From assembly GCA_964482535.1 (NCBI GenBank), contig CAYZXU010000010.1:1-35820 (forward strand): DNA of 35,820 bases, in the 5' to 3' direction. The position numbers were made by a program, and so were the translations under genes. The DNA comes from CAYZXU01 sp964482535. Its GTDB lineage: Bacteria; Desulfobacterota; Desulfobacteria; Desulfobacterales; BuS5. The notes below the pieces were generated by a model. That model saw only the letters and a program-made list of their open reading frames with translations. It was not told the DNA's origin and did no database searches. Position 1 is the first letter of the stretch. The number at the start of each line of letters is the position of its first letter. Below are positions 1-7,600 of this stretch, one piece after another.

Positions 1-54
1 GGAGAAGTAGCCCTTATAACACTAAGAAAACCAATATTCAGCGGCTCTTAATTT

Positions 55-423
55 TTAAACAGTATAATTTTTCGGAAGATGCGCCGTACCCTTTACACAG
101 CTTATTTCGGCGCCATATGAAACACGTTTAATAAGCTCATCAATATGCTCACAGAACCCGCCGTTATCCATTACCCAGCCAGCATCTTTTTTTTTGGCAA
201 AAGCACATGTGCAAAAATGTATAACATCCGCCCCCTTGCTCTTCAGAATCTTTGCCTGTTCAACTGCAATATCTCCCGGGCATCGGCATGTAAAAACCCC
301 TGCAAGCTGGGTTTCATCGTAGTTTGAAAAACCTTCTTTCTTTTCCCTTAGGCAAGTAAAGCAGCTTGTTAAAGGGCATTTGTCCTGATTTTTTTCACAT
401 CTGATAATTGCAATTTTCTTCAC
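55..423 (-). CDS. CGGC-domain cysteine-rich protein
   Basis: A 122-residue cytoplasmic protein resembling the CGGC family of small putative metal-binding proteins. It has the family opening (KIAIIRCEKNQDKCP) and a central cysteine motif. Ten cysteines are visible, at about residues 9, 16, 21, 24, 46, 48, 71, 73, 91 and 108. The family's central CGGCPG motif reads CRCPG here, one residue shorter, so the metal or redox site may differ from the type members. The function of the family is not established. The gene starts 14 bases after the stop of the DUF4340 gene on the same strand, so it is probably the last gene of the Gld-type ABC operon. No signal peptide or membrane segment is seen. Family assignment is fairly sure; the role is unknown. 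Confidence 0.75.
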   Translation of the reverse strand: MKKIAIIRCEKNQDKCPLTSCFTCLREKKEGFSNYDETQLAGVFTCRCPGDIAVEQAKILKSKGADVIHFCTCAFAKKKDAGWVMDNGGFCEHIDELIKRVSYGAEISCVKGTAHLPKNYTV

Positions 424-437
424 TCTTCATTCCTTTT

Positions 438-1436
438 TTATCCTGAAACTTCAAAGATTTTTTCAGACCTTTTTTTTATTTTCTCAACCAGTTCTGCTTT
501 AAGCTCAAAGGGATAATCAACACGGGAAGAAACAGCAGGATATATTTTTGACTCTTTATCGGTTTTTTCAAACACCGATATAAAATATTCTTTCTCCCCC
601 TTTAAGAATATTTTATAAATCGGATCCGAATAATCCTCTTTTTTCCCTTTAAGATATTTTTCACACTTTAACCCTGAAAGAGTTTCCAGCATTTCGTTTA
701 CAACCGGATCTTCTATCTTTTTATTCTCCATGCCCATCCATACTGTTTCCATATCTTCAGGATCTTCAACCTGACCGGCAACTCCGTCTTTATCTGTTTT
801 TTTGGGCTCTTTTATTTCTTTTGGAATCTCCTTAAGGGCAAGTACCTTTGCAGTGCCACCTTCAGTAAAATGTATCTCTCTAACTTTATTTGTATTAAAA
901 GATAAAACAGTTTTGTCAAGAAGAGTATCTTCTGACAGGTCAAAGCCCTTTCTTAAATCATTTTTTGCATGATATACCCTGTAGTCTCCTGCGAATTTAA
1001 CAAAAGTATGCTTGTATGATGCTGCTGCTTTACCCACATCAATATCTATTTTCAATTTATCTTCTGCCCATGCTTTAACTGTAATTTTGTTATCATTATC
1101 AAGTTGATACATAGAATATTTTTCTGATTCCGACGCAGGATTTGATTCAGAAATCAGGACCGTTAATTTAAAATTTTCAACAAGATTAAGCATGATCATC
1201 ACTTTTTCTGTATTGACAGGAAATCCATCCGGAGAGATATGCCATGCATTATCAGATTTTACCAGGGTAACGGAACTGTCCTTTTTGATAATTTCAACCC
1301 TGGTTATGCTGTGTGCGGAAACAGCCGAAATCTCAGGCATCTCATAGTTTGTCCTGTCTTTTCTGTGATAAACAAGATATAAGGAGAGTGCAACAATTAT
1401 AATGGCAACTATTATGTACTCTTTCTTTGTCTTCAT
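438..1436 (-). CDS. DUF4340 domain-containing membrane-anchored protein
   Basis: A 332-residue protein with one N-terminal membrane segment (about residues 8-24) followed by a large extracytoplasmic part of the DUF4340 type. The recognisable pieces are a VEIIKKDSSVTLVK strand region, a 'W.IS..GFPVNTEKV' segment and the later 'FVKFAGDYRVYHA' region. DUF4340 proteins commonly sit next to GldG-like proteins and ABC-2 transporters. This one starts 3 bases after the GldG-like stop, which fits an accessory, possibly substrate-handling, role in the same complex. A lysine- and glutamate-rich insertion lies around residues 205-235. The biochemical function of the family is unknown. Length and topology are normal for the family. 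Confidence 0.8.
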   Translation of the reverse strand: MKTKKEYIIVAIIIVALSLYLVYHRKDRTNYEMPEISAVSAHSITRVEIIKKDSSVTLVKSDNAWHISPDGFPVNTEKVMIMLNLVENFKLTVLISESNPASESEKYSMYQLDNDNKITVKAWAEDKLKIDIDVGKAAASYKHTFVKFAGDYRVYHAKNDLRKGFDLSEDTLLDKTVLSFNTNKVREIHFTEGGTAKVLALKEIPKEIKEPKKTDKDGVAGQVEDPEDMETVWMGMENKKIEDPVVNEMLETLSGLKCEKYLKGKKEDYSDPIYKIFLKGEKEYFISVFEKTDKESKIYPAVSSRVDYPFELKAELVEKIKKRSEKIFEVSG

Positions 1437-1439
1437 TAA

Positions 1440-3653
1440 TTATACTTTCCTTTCTTTTGAAAACATTATCTCTATGCGTCTTTTCCGTGAGTGCCTGAAA
1501 AATAATACAAATATTCCGAAAAGAACAATTAGAACAGGCAGACCTGCAATATTAAAAAATTTCACAAATGTTCTGGTTGACCCTTTTGTTTCATAAAGCG
1601 GGTTAAAGCGCTGTTCTTTGCTTCTCATTACAGCAATATCTTCCCTGTCATTCAAATAATCAAGTACATTCATTACAAATATGGCATTGGAATTACTGCC
1701 GAGTCTGTCTAAAATATTATTTTTAAGGACTTCTGAAGTGCCTGTAATAAATATTTTGGCAGGCTTGCTCTTTTTAATAATTTCTACCCTGCTTTTAATT
1801 TTAGAGCTTTCAGAATCACTTTTCTGGTTCTCCTTTTCAGTCTCTTTACTCTCTTTTTTTTCAGTATCCTTTCCGGACTTTTCTTTTAAAGGTAAAGGTT
1901 TTCCTGCAAAATAACTGGAAAATTCTCCCTCAACAATATAGGCAAGGGGGATGCTTTTTTTCTTGTCAGCACTGTCAGGAGGTCTGATTAAATCCGGATT
2001 AAGGTTTATATTGCCCTGCATTTCCCATGAGTTCTCCGATGAAGAAAAAAGCTTTTTTACGGTAAGATTATTTTTTTCAATTATTTTTTTAACAGGTTCA
2101 ACAGGAGCAATTTTAAGGGTAATCAGCTCCTTAATATTGTTCATGAAGTTTAAACTGCTGTTTATAAATTTGTTTTTTATTATGGGAGCAAAGTATATCG
2201 GTCTTGCTCCTCCGCCATACTGGCTGGGAATATTCTGAGAATAACAGTTCTCATCCATAACATAGGACTTTTTCGTACTAATGCCATAATGCTCCAATAA
2301 TTTCTCCAGTTTTGTATCTATGGGAACATATATCGGCTCCCCTCCTGTATCGCCCATAACCTGCTGATCAGCCTGAGGCATTTCTCTGAATGGATCAAGA
2401 AACAGGGCAAGGCTGTTTCCCTTCATGAGAAACTGATCAATCTCAAAGAGTTCATAATCCGTAAAAGGTTCAACAGGTCCTGCAATTAAAAGACATTTTA
2501 AACTTGTTGGAAGAGTATCGTCTTTAAGTCTCACAGGCTTTAAAGAGTAATTTTCAACAAGAATTTTTTTAAAATTTGTGGCAATATCATACTTGTGCTG
2601 CCCCGTGGGGTCAGACATCATGGTTCCTGCAATGGGCAAGGTTTTATGGTCAACGAGGTAACCTATACCCCTGTTGATATCTATTAATGATTCTATGTTG
2701 TCATTTATAATATCTTCCATGGTATTCAGATTTGCAAGTTCATAGCTTGTGCCAAAGCCAGGAATACTCATAACATGCAGCAGGGGTGTCGTCACAAATT
2801 TTCCTTTATGAGTCATAACAAGCCCTATGGAACCGCTGCCGGCAGAAATATTGCCGTCAGACAGCACCGGCCAGTTTAAATCCATAACATTATATTTTTT
2901 CAATTCGTCTTTAAGCTTTTCATCCTTTGAGGGGTCAAGGTATTCGTAGCTGAGTTTACCAAAATTTTTATCATTAACCTTTTTCACAATCTCTTCTATT
3001 TTTCCAGGGATATCTTCAGGTTGTTCTATATGCATGTGAGGCGCAACTGCATTAATGGAAGATGACAGATAAAGTTTTACCTGAATATTATCTTTAATCC
3101 CTAAAAGTGCGCTGATTTTATTATTCAGCTTCTGAACAGCCTTTGTGAGCCTGTATTCAAGCCTTTCTGTGGAATCTATGGTTGGAATACGTTCAATAAT
3201 CTCTCCCTGAATTAAAGCGAGCCCCATATAAGCCTTCTTAAATTTTACCTCATCCTTTTCTATAGCCTGAATCTGTACCGGATATATGCCATAATTATTT
3301 GCAACCTCCTGATTTGCCCTGGTTTTATCGTTGATATCCCCTTCATCCGGGCTAACGTCATAAAAGCTATAGTTAAAATTTTTGTTGGCATACACAGCAT
3401 ACTCTTCCAAAAGGTCATGGAGATATCTTTCCGTATTATTATAGGGCGCAGGAAGATTTTTAGTAAAAAAAACCTTGATGGTAAGTGGTTCGGAAAGGGT
3501 TGCAACCACTTCCTGGCTGGCCTTTGATATGGAATATATTTTATTTTTCGTAAGATCTATTCTGAAAAAAAGTGTAATACCTGCAATGTTCACCAGAATT
3601 ATAAGCACAAGGTAAATAATAAATTTATTAAAATTTGCAGCTCCGCTTTTCAT
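1440..3653 (-). CDS. GldG-like ABC transporter auxiliary protein
   Basis: A 737-residue protein of the GldG / ABC-type auxiliary transport family. An N-terminal membrane helix lies at about residues 11-31. It is followed by the typical 'DLTKNKIYSISKASQEVVATLSEPLTIKVFFTKNLPAPYN' region, here split by description only, and a long soluble domain. A charged linker rich in K, E and S sits near residues 600-640, and a C-terminal membrane helix near 700-720 precedes a basic tail (RHSRKRRIE). In Bacteroidetes GldG works with GldA and GldF in gliding and type IX-related secretion. Outside that phylum the homologous cassette has no agreed function. The gene lies 15 bases downstream of the permease stop and directly upstream of the DUF4340 gene, so the four products probably form one membrane complex. 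The substrate is unknown. Confidence 0.85.
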   Translation of the reverse strand: MKSGAANFNKFIIYLVLIILVNIAGITLFFRIDLTKNKIYSISKASQEVVATLSEPLTIKVFFTKNLPAPYNNTERYLHDLLEEYAVYANKNFNYSFYDVSPDEGDINDKTRANQEVANNYGIYPVQIQAIEKDEVKFKKAYMGLALIQGEIIERIPTIDSTERLEYRLTKAVQKLNNKISALLGIKDNIQVKLYLSSSINAVAPHMHIEQPEDIPGKIEEIVKKVNDKNFGKLSYEYLDPSKDEKLKDELKKYNVMDLNWPVLSDGNISAGSGSIGLVMTHKGKFVTTPLLHVMSIPGFGTSYELANLNTMEDIINDNIESLIDINRGIGYLVDHKTLPIAGTMMSDPTGQHKYDIATNFKKILVENYSLKPVRLKDDTLPTSLKCLLIAGPVEPFTDYELFEIDQFLMKGNSLALFLDPFREMPQADQQVMGDTGGEPIYVPIDTKLEKLLEHYGISTKKSYVMDENCYSQNIPSQYGGGARPIYFAPIIKNKFINSSLNFMNNIKELITLKIAPVEPVKKIIEKNNLTVKKLFSSSENSWEMQGNINLNPDLIRPPDSADKKKSIPLAYIVEGEFSSYFAGKPLPLKEKSGKDTEKKESKETEKENQKSDSESSKIKSRVEIIKKSKPAKIFITGTSEVLKNNILDRLGSNSNAIFVMNVLDYLNDREDIAVMRSKEQRFNPLYETKGSTRTFVKFFNIAGLPVLIVLFGIFVLFFRHSRKRRIEIMFSKERKV

Positions 3654-3668
3654 GTCTATGATATCTCC

Positions 3669-4373
3669 TTAATATTTTTCCTGAAGGGACAGATAACAGC
3701 CGTAAAGACCGAAAAAGATAACACTTAAAAAGTATAACAGATCACGGGAATCGATCACTCCTTTTGAAATATTATGAAAATGAAAATCAGCTCCCATGTA
3801 TTCCAGAGCATCTATAAAAGAGGGTGGAAGGAAAAAGAGCATCTTGTCCAGCATTGTCAATGTAAAACATATTGCTGTTCCTGTAATAAAGGCTACTATC
3901 TGGTTACGCGTTAATGAAGAGGCAAACAGACCTATGGAGCAAAAGGCAGCTCCAAGTAAAATTGCGCCTGTGTACCCCGCAAACACAGGGCCCCAGTCAA
4001 GCTCTCCAATAAATGAAACTGTTATGGAGTATGAAAAAGTGGGCACAAGCATTACGGCAATAAATAAAACCCCTGCCAGAAATTTTCCCATTATAACATC
4101 CATGAACGTCACAGGCATGGTAAGAAGTGTCTCATAGGACCCTGAACTGAGTTCCTCGGAAAAGAGCCGCATGGTAACAGCCGGTATAACAAAGGAAAAA
4201 ATAAAGGGAAGCAGCGCAAAAAAATTCCTGGTGCTTGCCTGGTTTGTTAAAAAGAAAGTAGTAAAGAAAAACCATCCTGTAACAAGAAGAAAAACCGAAA
4301 TCACAATATAAGCGATGGGCGATACAAAATACGTTTTGAATTCATTTTTTGTTATATGTAAAATCTGCTGCAT
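3669..4373 (-). CDS. ABC-2 type permease, GldF-like
   Basis: A 234-residue integral membrane protein with about six hydrophobic segments, of the ABC-2 permease type close to GldF. It begins 'MQQILHITKNEFKTYFVSPI' and has the conserved 'MRLFSEELSSGSYETLLTMP' loop that couples to the ATPase. The start is placed at the ATG ending at 4373 because this gives the family N-terminus. It also leaves a one-base gap after the ATPase stop (TAA at 4377-4375), a tight translational coupling. A longer reading up to 4505 would only overlap the ATPase gene with non-family sequence. It should form the membrane channel of the cassette together with the GldA-like ATPase. Confidence 0.87.
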   Translation of the reverse strand: MQQILHITKNEFKTYFVSPIAYIVISVFLLVTGWFFFTTFFLTNQASTRNFFALLPFIFSFVIPAVTMRLFSEELSSGSYETLLTMPVTFMDVIMGKFLAGVLFIAVMLVPTFSYSITVSFIGELDWGPVFAGYTGAILLGAAFCSIGLFASSLTRNQIVAFITGTAICFTLTMLDKMLFFLPPSFIDALEYMGADFHFHNISKGVIDSRDLLYFLSVIFFGLYGCYLSLQEKY

Positions 4374-4374
4374 A

Positions 4375-5322
4375 TTAATTCCCCCTGGTAAGTTCTCTGA
4401 ATATGCTCTCCAGTGTTCCGGACTCCTGATGAAATTCCAGAATAATCCAGTCAGTATGTTTAATTTTTTTGTATATTTCAGACCGAATATCAGATGCAGC
4501 CCCATAGTTTAATATAACGCTTGTTGCCTCTCCGTCATCCTCCGCCTGCATTATCCCTTCAACACCTTTAACAGGTTCAAGCTCTTTTTTCACAGATTCA
4601 AAATCAATTTTAAAATCAGGGTGCCACAAAGACATATTGATACTTTTTGTTCCCCCGTGTGAGTTTTTTAAACTTTGAGTTGAATCATCGGCCGCTATCT
4701 TGCCGCGGTTTATTATTATAACCCGGTTGCATGTGGCTTCTGCTTCGCTAAGGATGTGTGTGGAAAGAATTATAGTTTTTTCTTTGCCGATCTGTTTTAT
4801 TATATTTCGTATTTCCACCCTCTGATTTGGATCAAGCCCTGAAGTGGGCTCGTCAAGTATCAGTATCTCAGGATCACTCATCATTGCATGGGCAAGCCCT
4901 ACCCTCTGCTTATATCCCTTTGAGAGCTCCCCTATGGGCTTGTGCATAACATCGCCAAGACCGCACAGGTCAACCAGATTTTTAATTTGCGGCATTTTTT
5001 TACTGTTATCAATACCCCATATGTCTGCCACATATTTAAGATAGTCATAAACGAGTATGTCATAATAAAGCGGAGCAGATTCAGGGAGATAACCAAGAAG
5101 CTTTTTTATCTCCAGGGGTTTTTCAGTGATGCTGTAATCCTGCACACTGATAGAGCCTGAAGTCGGTTTAATAAAACCTGTCAACATGCGGAGAGTGGTT
5201 GTTTTGCCTGCGCCGTTTGGACCAAGCAGACCAAGAATTTCTCCTTTATGGATGTCAAAGCTGATCTGATCCACCGCGCACAAATCATTATAATATTTTG
5301 TCAGATTCTCCACATGAATCAT
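4375..5322 (-). CDS. ABC transporter ATP-binding protein, GldA-like
   Basis: A 315-residue ABC ATPase that should power the adjacent GldF-like permease on the cytoplasmic face. Visible motifs are Walker A GPNGAGKTT (residues 34-42), the GldA-type Q-loop region GYLPESAPLY (78-87), the signature LSKGYKQR (133-140), Walker B ILILDEP (153-159) and the switch histidine in ILSTHILSEAE. The C-terminal 100 residues form the usual accessory domain of this subgroup. A Shine-Dalgarno sequence (GAGGAG) lies about 8 bases upstream of the ATG. It is the first gene of the five-gene minus-strand run down to 55. The 117-base spacer before it is AT-rich and could hold a promoter, but none was clear enough to list. 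Confidence 0.92.
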   Translation of the reverse strand: MIHVENLTKYYNDLCAVDQISFDIHKGEILGLLGPNGAGKTTTLRMLTGFIKPTSGSISVQDYSITEKPLEIKKLLGYLPESAPLYYDILVYDYLKYVADIWGIDNSKKMPQIKNLVDLCGLGDVMHKPIGELSKGYKQRVGLAHAMMSDPEILILDEPTSGLDPNQRVEIRNIIKQIGKEKTIILSTHILSEAEATCNRVIIINRGKIAADDSTQSLKNSHGGTKSINMSLWHPDFKIDFESVKKELEPVKGVEGIMQAEDDGEATSVILNYGAASDIRSEIYKKIKHTDWIILEFHQESGTLESIFRELTRGN

Positions 5323-5439
5323 TTATTTCTCCTCTCAAAAAACCAGTTATAAAGCCCTGTTATAAAAATAGGACAATACTTTATATTATATAAAAAACAA
5401 AGGGTGCTATATTGATAGATTTCAAGAAAGTCAATATTA

Positions 5440-5961
5440 TTATTTTTTATTAATCCAGTCTCTAATTTTAGGCACGGTTATCTCCTTCCAGTTATCAGAG
5501 ACTCTGAGCTTAATGAACCGCTTAAACAGGCTTTCTAAAGAATCAACAGCTTTATCATAAAGGTATATTTTTTCAAGCACAGCTCCTTCCACATCTTCTT
5601 TGTTCTCAACAGTTCCGGTTTCAGGGGGCTTAAGGTTGGAAATATTAAGGCTTGCCCCTTTTACTGTGAGCTGCCATTTATTATCACCTGTTTTTAAAAA
5701 AAAGTTCAGTTCACTTACCATTGCGCCTTTTTGCATGGCTATTTTTCCCTCTTCAAGACCGGCATCATCACCTTTTATGGTAACTATTTCAACGGCATTG
5801 GCAATTTTATTTTCAAGAACAATGCGGTTGCCCAGCTCGGGGATTAAGCTCTCTTTTTCAATTAAAACATTCTGTTTGTTTTCTATTGAATACCACAGCC
5901 ATGTTAGAAATTCGTTTCCGAGAAATTCATATCGTTCGTAAGCATATACAATATCAAGCAT
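5440..5961 (-). CDS. RdgC-like protein, C-terminal half as a separate gene
   Basis: A 173-residue soluble protein. Its segment YEFLGNEFLTWLWYSIE (about residues 11-27) matches the central part of RdgC-like proteins of deltaproteobacteria, corresponding to the LTEWV region of E. coli RdgC. The rest would be the C-terminal half of that family. The N-terminal half is encoded immediately upstream (5966-6580). The stop of that gene and this ATG are 4 bases apart and in different frames. A GGAG made from the last codons of the upstream gene sits 7 bases before this ATG, so reinitiation or coupled translation is plausible. This looks like a real two-gene arrangement rather than a recent break, but a frameshift cannot be excluded. 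RdgC binds DNA and limits RecA; that role is inferred here. Confidence 0.65.
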   Translation of the reverse strand: MLDIVYAYERYEFLGNEFLTWLWYSIENKQNVLIEKESLIPELGNRIVLENKIANAVEIVTIKGDDAGLEEGKIAMQKGAMVSELNFFLKTGDNKWQLTVKGASLNISNLKPPETGTVENKEDVEGAVLEKIYLYDKAVDSLESLFKRFIKLRVSDNWKEITVPKIRDWINKK

Positions 5962-5965
5962 TAAG

Positions 5966-6580
5966 TTACTCCGAAAATTTAGTGAAAGAAAGATTGTGAA
6001 GAATATCCTGCTCGGTATCGGTAAGACCGGATAACAAAGCGGACTGTGTATAGGGAAAGAGCGGCAAAAGTGTAAGATTAAAAGATTTTATAAAAAGTGT
6101 TTCAAGCTCTTCATTGGCCGCTTTAACATTTGAAAAAAACCATAGATCGGACTCTTCATAATTCCATACAAGATCATAGATATTAGGAGTTGCAGGGATC
6201 CGCATGTTAAGAAGATCAACAACATGTTCTTTTGCTGTGCTTTTTTCTCTTTTTGTTAAAAACTCACGTCCGGTCTCTGCAAGCTGTTTATCGATCTCCG
6301 TTGAATAAAATTTTTTCAGCATCTTGACAGGCATATTTTTTTTGTCGATCCTCAATGAAAAAACAAAATATGTTCCTATTGCAAATGAAGACCCTGAAAA
6401 ATCCGGTTTAAAGGGAGAGCTAAAAGATGTCCAACCGGATGCCTTATCGTATGAAGTTTTATCTATTTCTATTATAGCATTATTCTTAAGCCCTTTTTCC
6501 ACAGTCTCCATAACAGGTTTTTTGAGTTGGCCGTTAACCTTGAATCGGCTTATTGAAACAGTTGATGATAGTATTCCCAC
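5966..6580 (-). CDS. rdgC: RdgC-like recombination-associated protein, N-terminal half
   Basis: A 204-residue protein matching the N-terminal two thirds of RdgC, a ring-shaped DNA-binding protein that restrains RecA in E. coli. The best stretch by eye is residues 81-178: 'KNMPVKMLKKFYSTEIDKQL', a charged KREKS segment, 'VVDLLNMRIP' and 'LTLLPLFPYTQS'. These line up with E. coli RdgC 'ILPSPVIKQALEAKI', 'KDSLKDEVLHSLLP' and 'LGSLPVVPLS'. The start is GTG at 6580; a GAGG lies about 12 bases upstream, which is long. The C-terminal part of the family is on the next gene, 4 bases downstream. The gene follows the coiled-coil protein of 6670-7548 after an 89-base spacer. Similarity is distant, so the DNA-binding function is an inference. 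Confidence 0.65.
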   Translation of the reverse strand: MGILSSTVSISRFKVNGQLKKPVMETVEKGLKNNAIIEIDKTSYDKASGWTSFSSPFKPDFSGSSFAIGTYFVFSLRIDKKNMPVKMLKKFYSTEIDKQLAETGREFLTKREKSTAKEHVVDLLNMRIPATPNIYDLVWNYEESDLWFFSNVKAANEELETLFIKSFNLTLLPLFPYTQSALLSGLTDTEQDILHNLSFTKFSE

Positions 6581-6669
6581 GGTATTATATACCTCATATG
6601 TTAGCGTAAGTTTCGCATTAAATTTATTATAACGCAGCGAATGAGCTAATCAGACTGCATTTAAAATAA

Positions 6670-7548
6670 TTATTCTATGTCCTCTTCTAAAATTATATCA
6701 GTGTCCGGCTTTGCTGCCGCCCCCCCCTTTTTCATGGAATTCATTTTTTTTTGAAACAAAAAGAATGTCTTTTCCATATTTTTTTCCATTGTTTCAAATT
6801 TTCTTTTAAGAGTATAGTTTTCAGCTTCAAGCTTTTCTGCACGTTTCTGTCCGTCTTTCATGGATGAAACAAGTTCAGCGAGTTTTGAATCATACTCCTT
6901 AATTTTTTTTTCAATTCCATCTACTTTTTTGTTAAATTTTTCGTATATGCCTGAAATCTCTTTTTCCAAATCTTTTTGACTTTTACTTATTAAAATAAAT
7001 TTTTTTTCAATTTTGTTCATTGATAATAAAAATTCTTTTTTATCCGCCTTGGATAATTTAATATCTTTTAAATTTTTCTGCGCTTTTTTTATGCCGTTAT
7101 TTAAAATTTTTATATCTTTATCTAATTTTTTTTTACCTTTATCTAAAAAAGAGGTTTTTTCTTCAAGCTTTACAAATTTATTACCAATATTTTCCAGGAT
7201 GCTTTTTTGATCCTGCTTAAAAGTTGAAAGTTTATTGTCAAACTCTTTTGAAAGGGTCAGGGAATCGGATGCCCCTTTGTCTTGTACTATTGCGAATCTT
7301 TTTTTCATATCCATATAAGACAACCCGATAGCGACTATAATCAGTATAAGAAGAAAAGCTGAAAGAATTGTCAGCCTTCTGCCCGGTTTATACTTGCCGG
7401 ATTTATCCCTCTCTGATTCATTTGGGTTTGATTTACCTGGGTCTGATTCATTTGGTCCTGAATTTTTGTCTTCAGAATCAATAATAAAATCTTCATCTTC
7501 TATTTTATCAGAACCAAGATTAAATTTTTCAAAGTTGTCTTCACTCAT
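6670..7548 (-). CDS. Membrane-anchored coiled-coil protein
   Basis: A 292-residue protein not assigned to a named family. Residues 1-55 are acidic and rich in D, E, S, N and P, with a short repeated PNES element. A single membrane helix lies at about 59-79 (LTILSAFLLILIIVAIGLSY). Residues 86-275 are lysine- and glutamate-rich and read as a long parallel coiled coil with heptads of L, I and F. The tail is short (AAAKPDTDIILEEDIE). A run of eight G residues on the coding strand (6720-6727) encodes part of KKGGAAA. The gene begins 29 bases after guaA, so the two are probably cotranscribed. The topology suggests a cytoplasmic acidic tail with a periplasmic coil, or the reverse. Function unknown. 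Confidence 0.8.
   Translation of the reverse strand: MSEDNFEKFNLGSDKIEDEDFIIDSEDKNSGPNESDPGKSNPNESERDKSGKYKPGRRLTILSAFLLILIIVAIGLSYMDMKKRFAIVQDKGASDSLTLSKEFDNKLSTFKQDQKSILENIGNKFVKLEEKTSFLDKGKKKLDKDIKILNNGIKKAQKNLKDIKLSKADKKEFLLSMNKIEKKFILISKSQKDLEKEISGIYEKFNKKVDGIEKKIKEYDSKLAELVSSMKDGQKRAEKLEAENYTLKRKFETMEKNMEKTFFLFQKKMNSMKKGGAAAKPDTDIILEEDIE
6720..6727. repeat. C8/G8 homopolymer near the end of the coiled-coil gene
   Basis: Eight consecutive C on the plus strand (eight G on the coding strand). It lies inside the coiled-coil gene, about 17 codons before its stop. In an AT-rich genome such tracts are rare and slippage-prone. A one-base change would replace the C-terminal tail. Seen directly; biological use is speculation. 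Confidence 0.9.
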
Positions 7549-7552
7549 CTAT

Positions 7553-7600
7553 TCTATTCCCATTTTATGGTACTGGTCTATTCCCATTCTATGGTGCTGG
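7553..7600. repeat. 24-bp tandem duplication of the guaA 3' end
   Basis: Two adjacent 24-base units, 7553-7576 and 7577-7600, differ at two positions. The second unit holds the last codons of guaA (..STIEWE and the TAG stop, read on the minus strand). The first repeats them in the same frame just past the stop and would encode ..STIKWE and another TAG. The copy lies in the 29-base spacer before the coiled-coil gene and supplies a GGGAA stretch 9 to 10 bases upstream of that gene's ATG. Confidence 0.9.

Noticed and set aside
4374..4505. N-terminal extension of the permease up to 4505
   Set aside because: It would overlap the ATPase gene by over 130 bases with non-family sequence; the ATG at 4373 gives the normal N-terminus and tight coupling.
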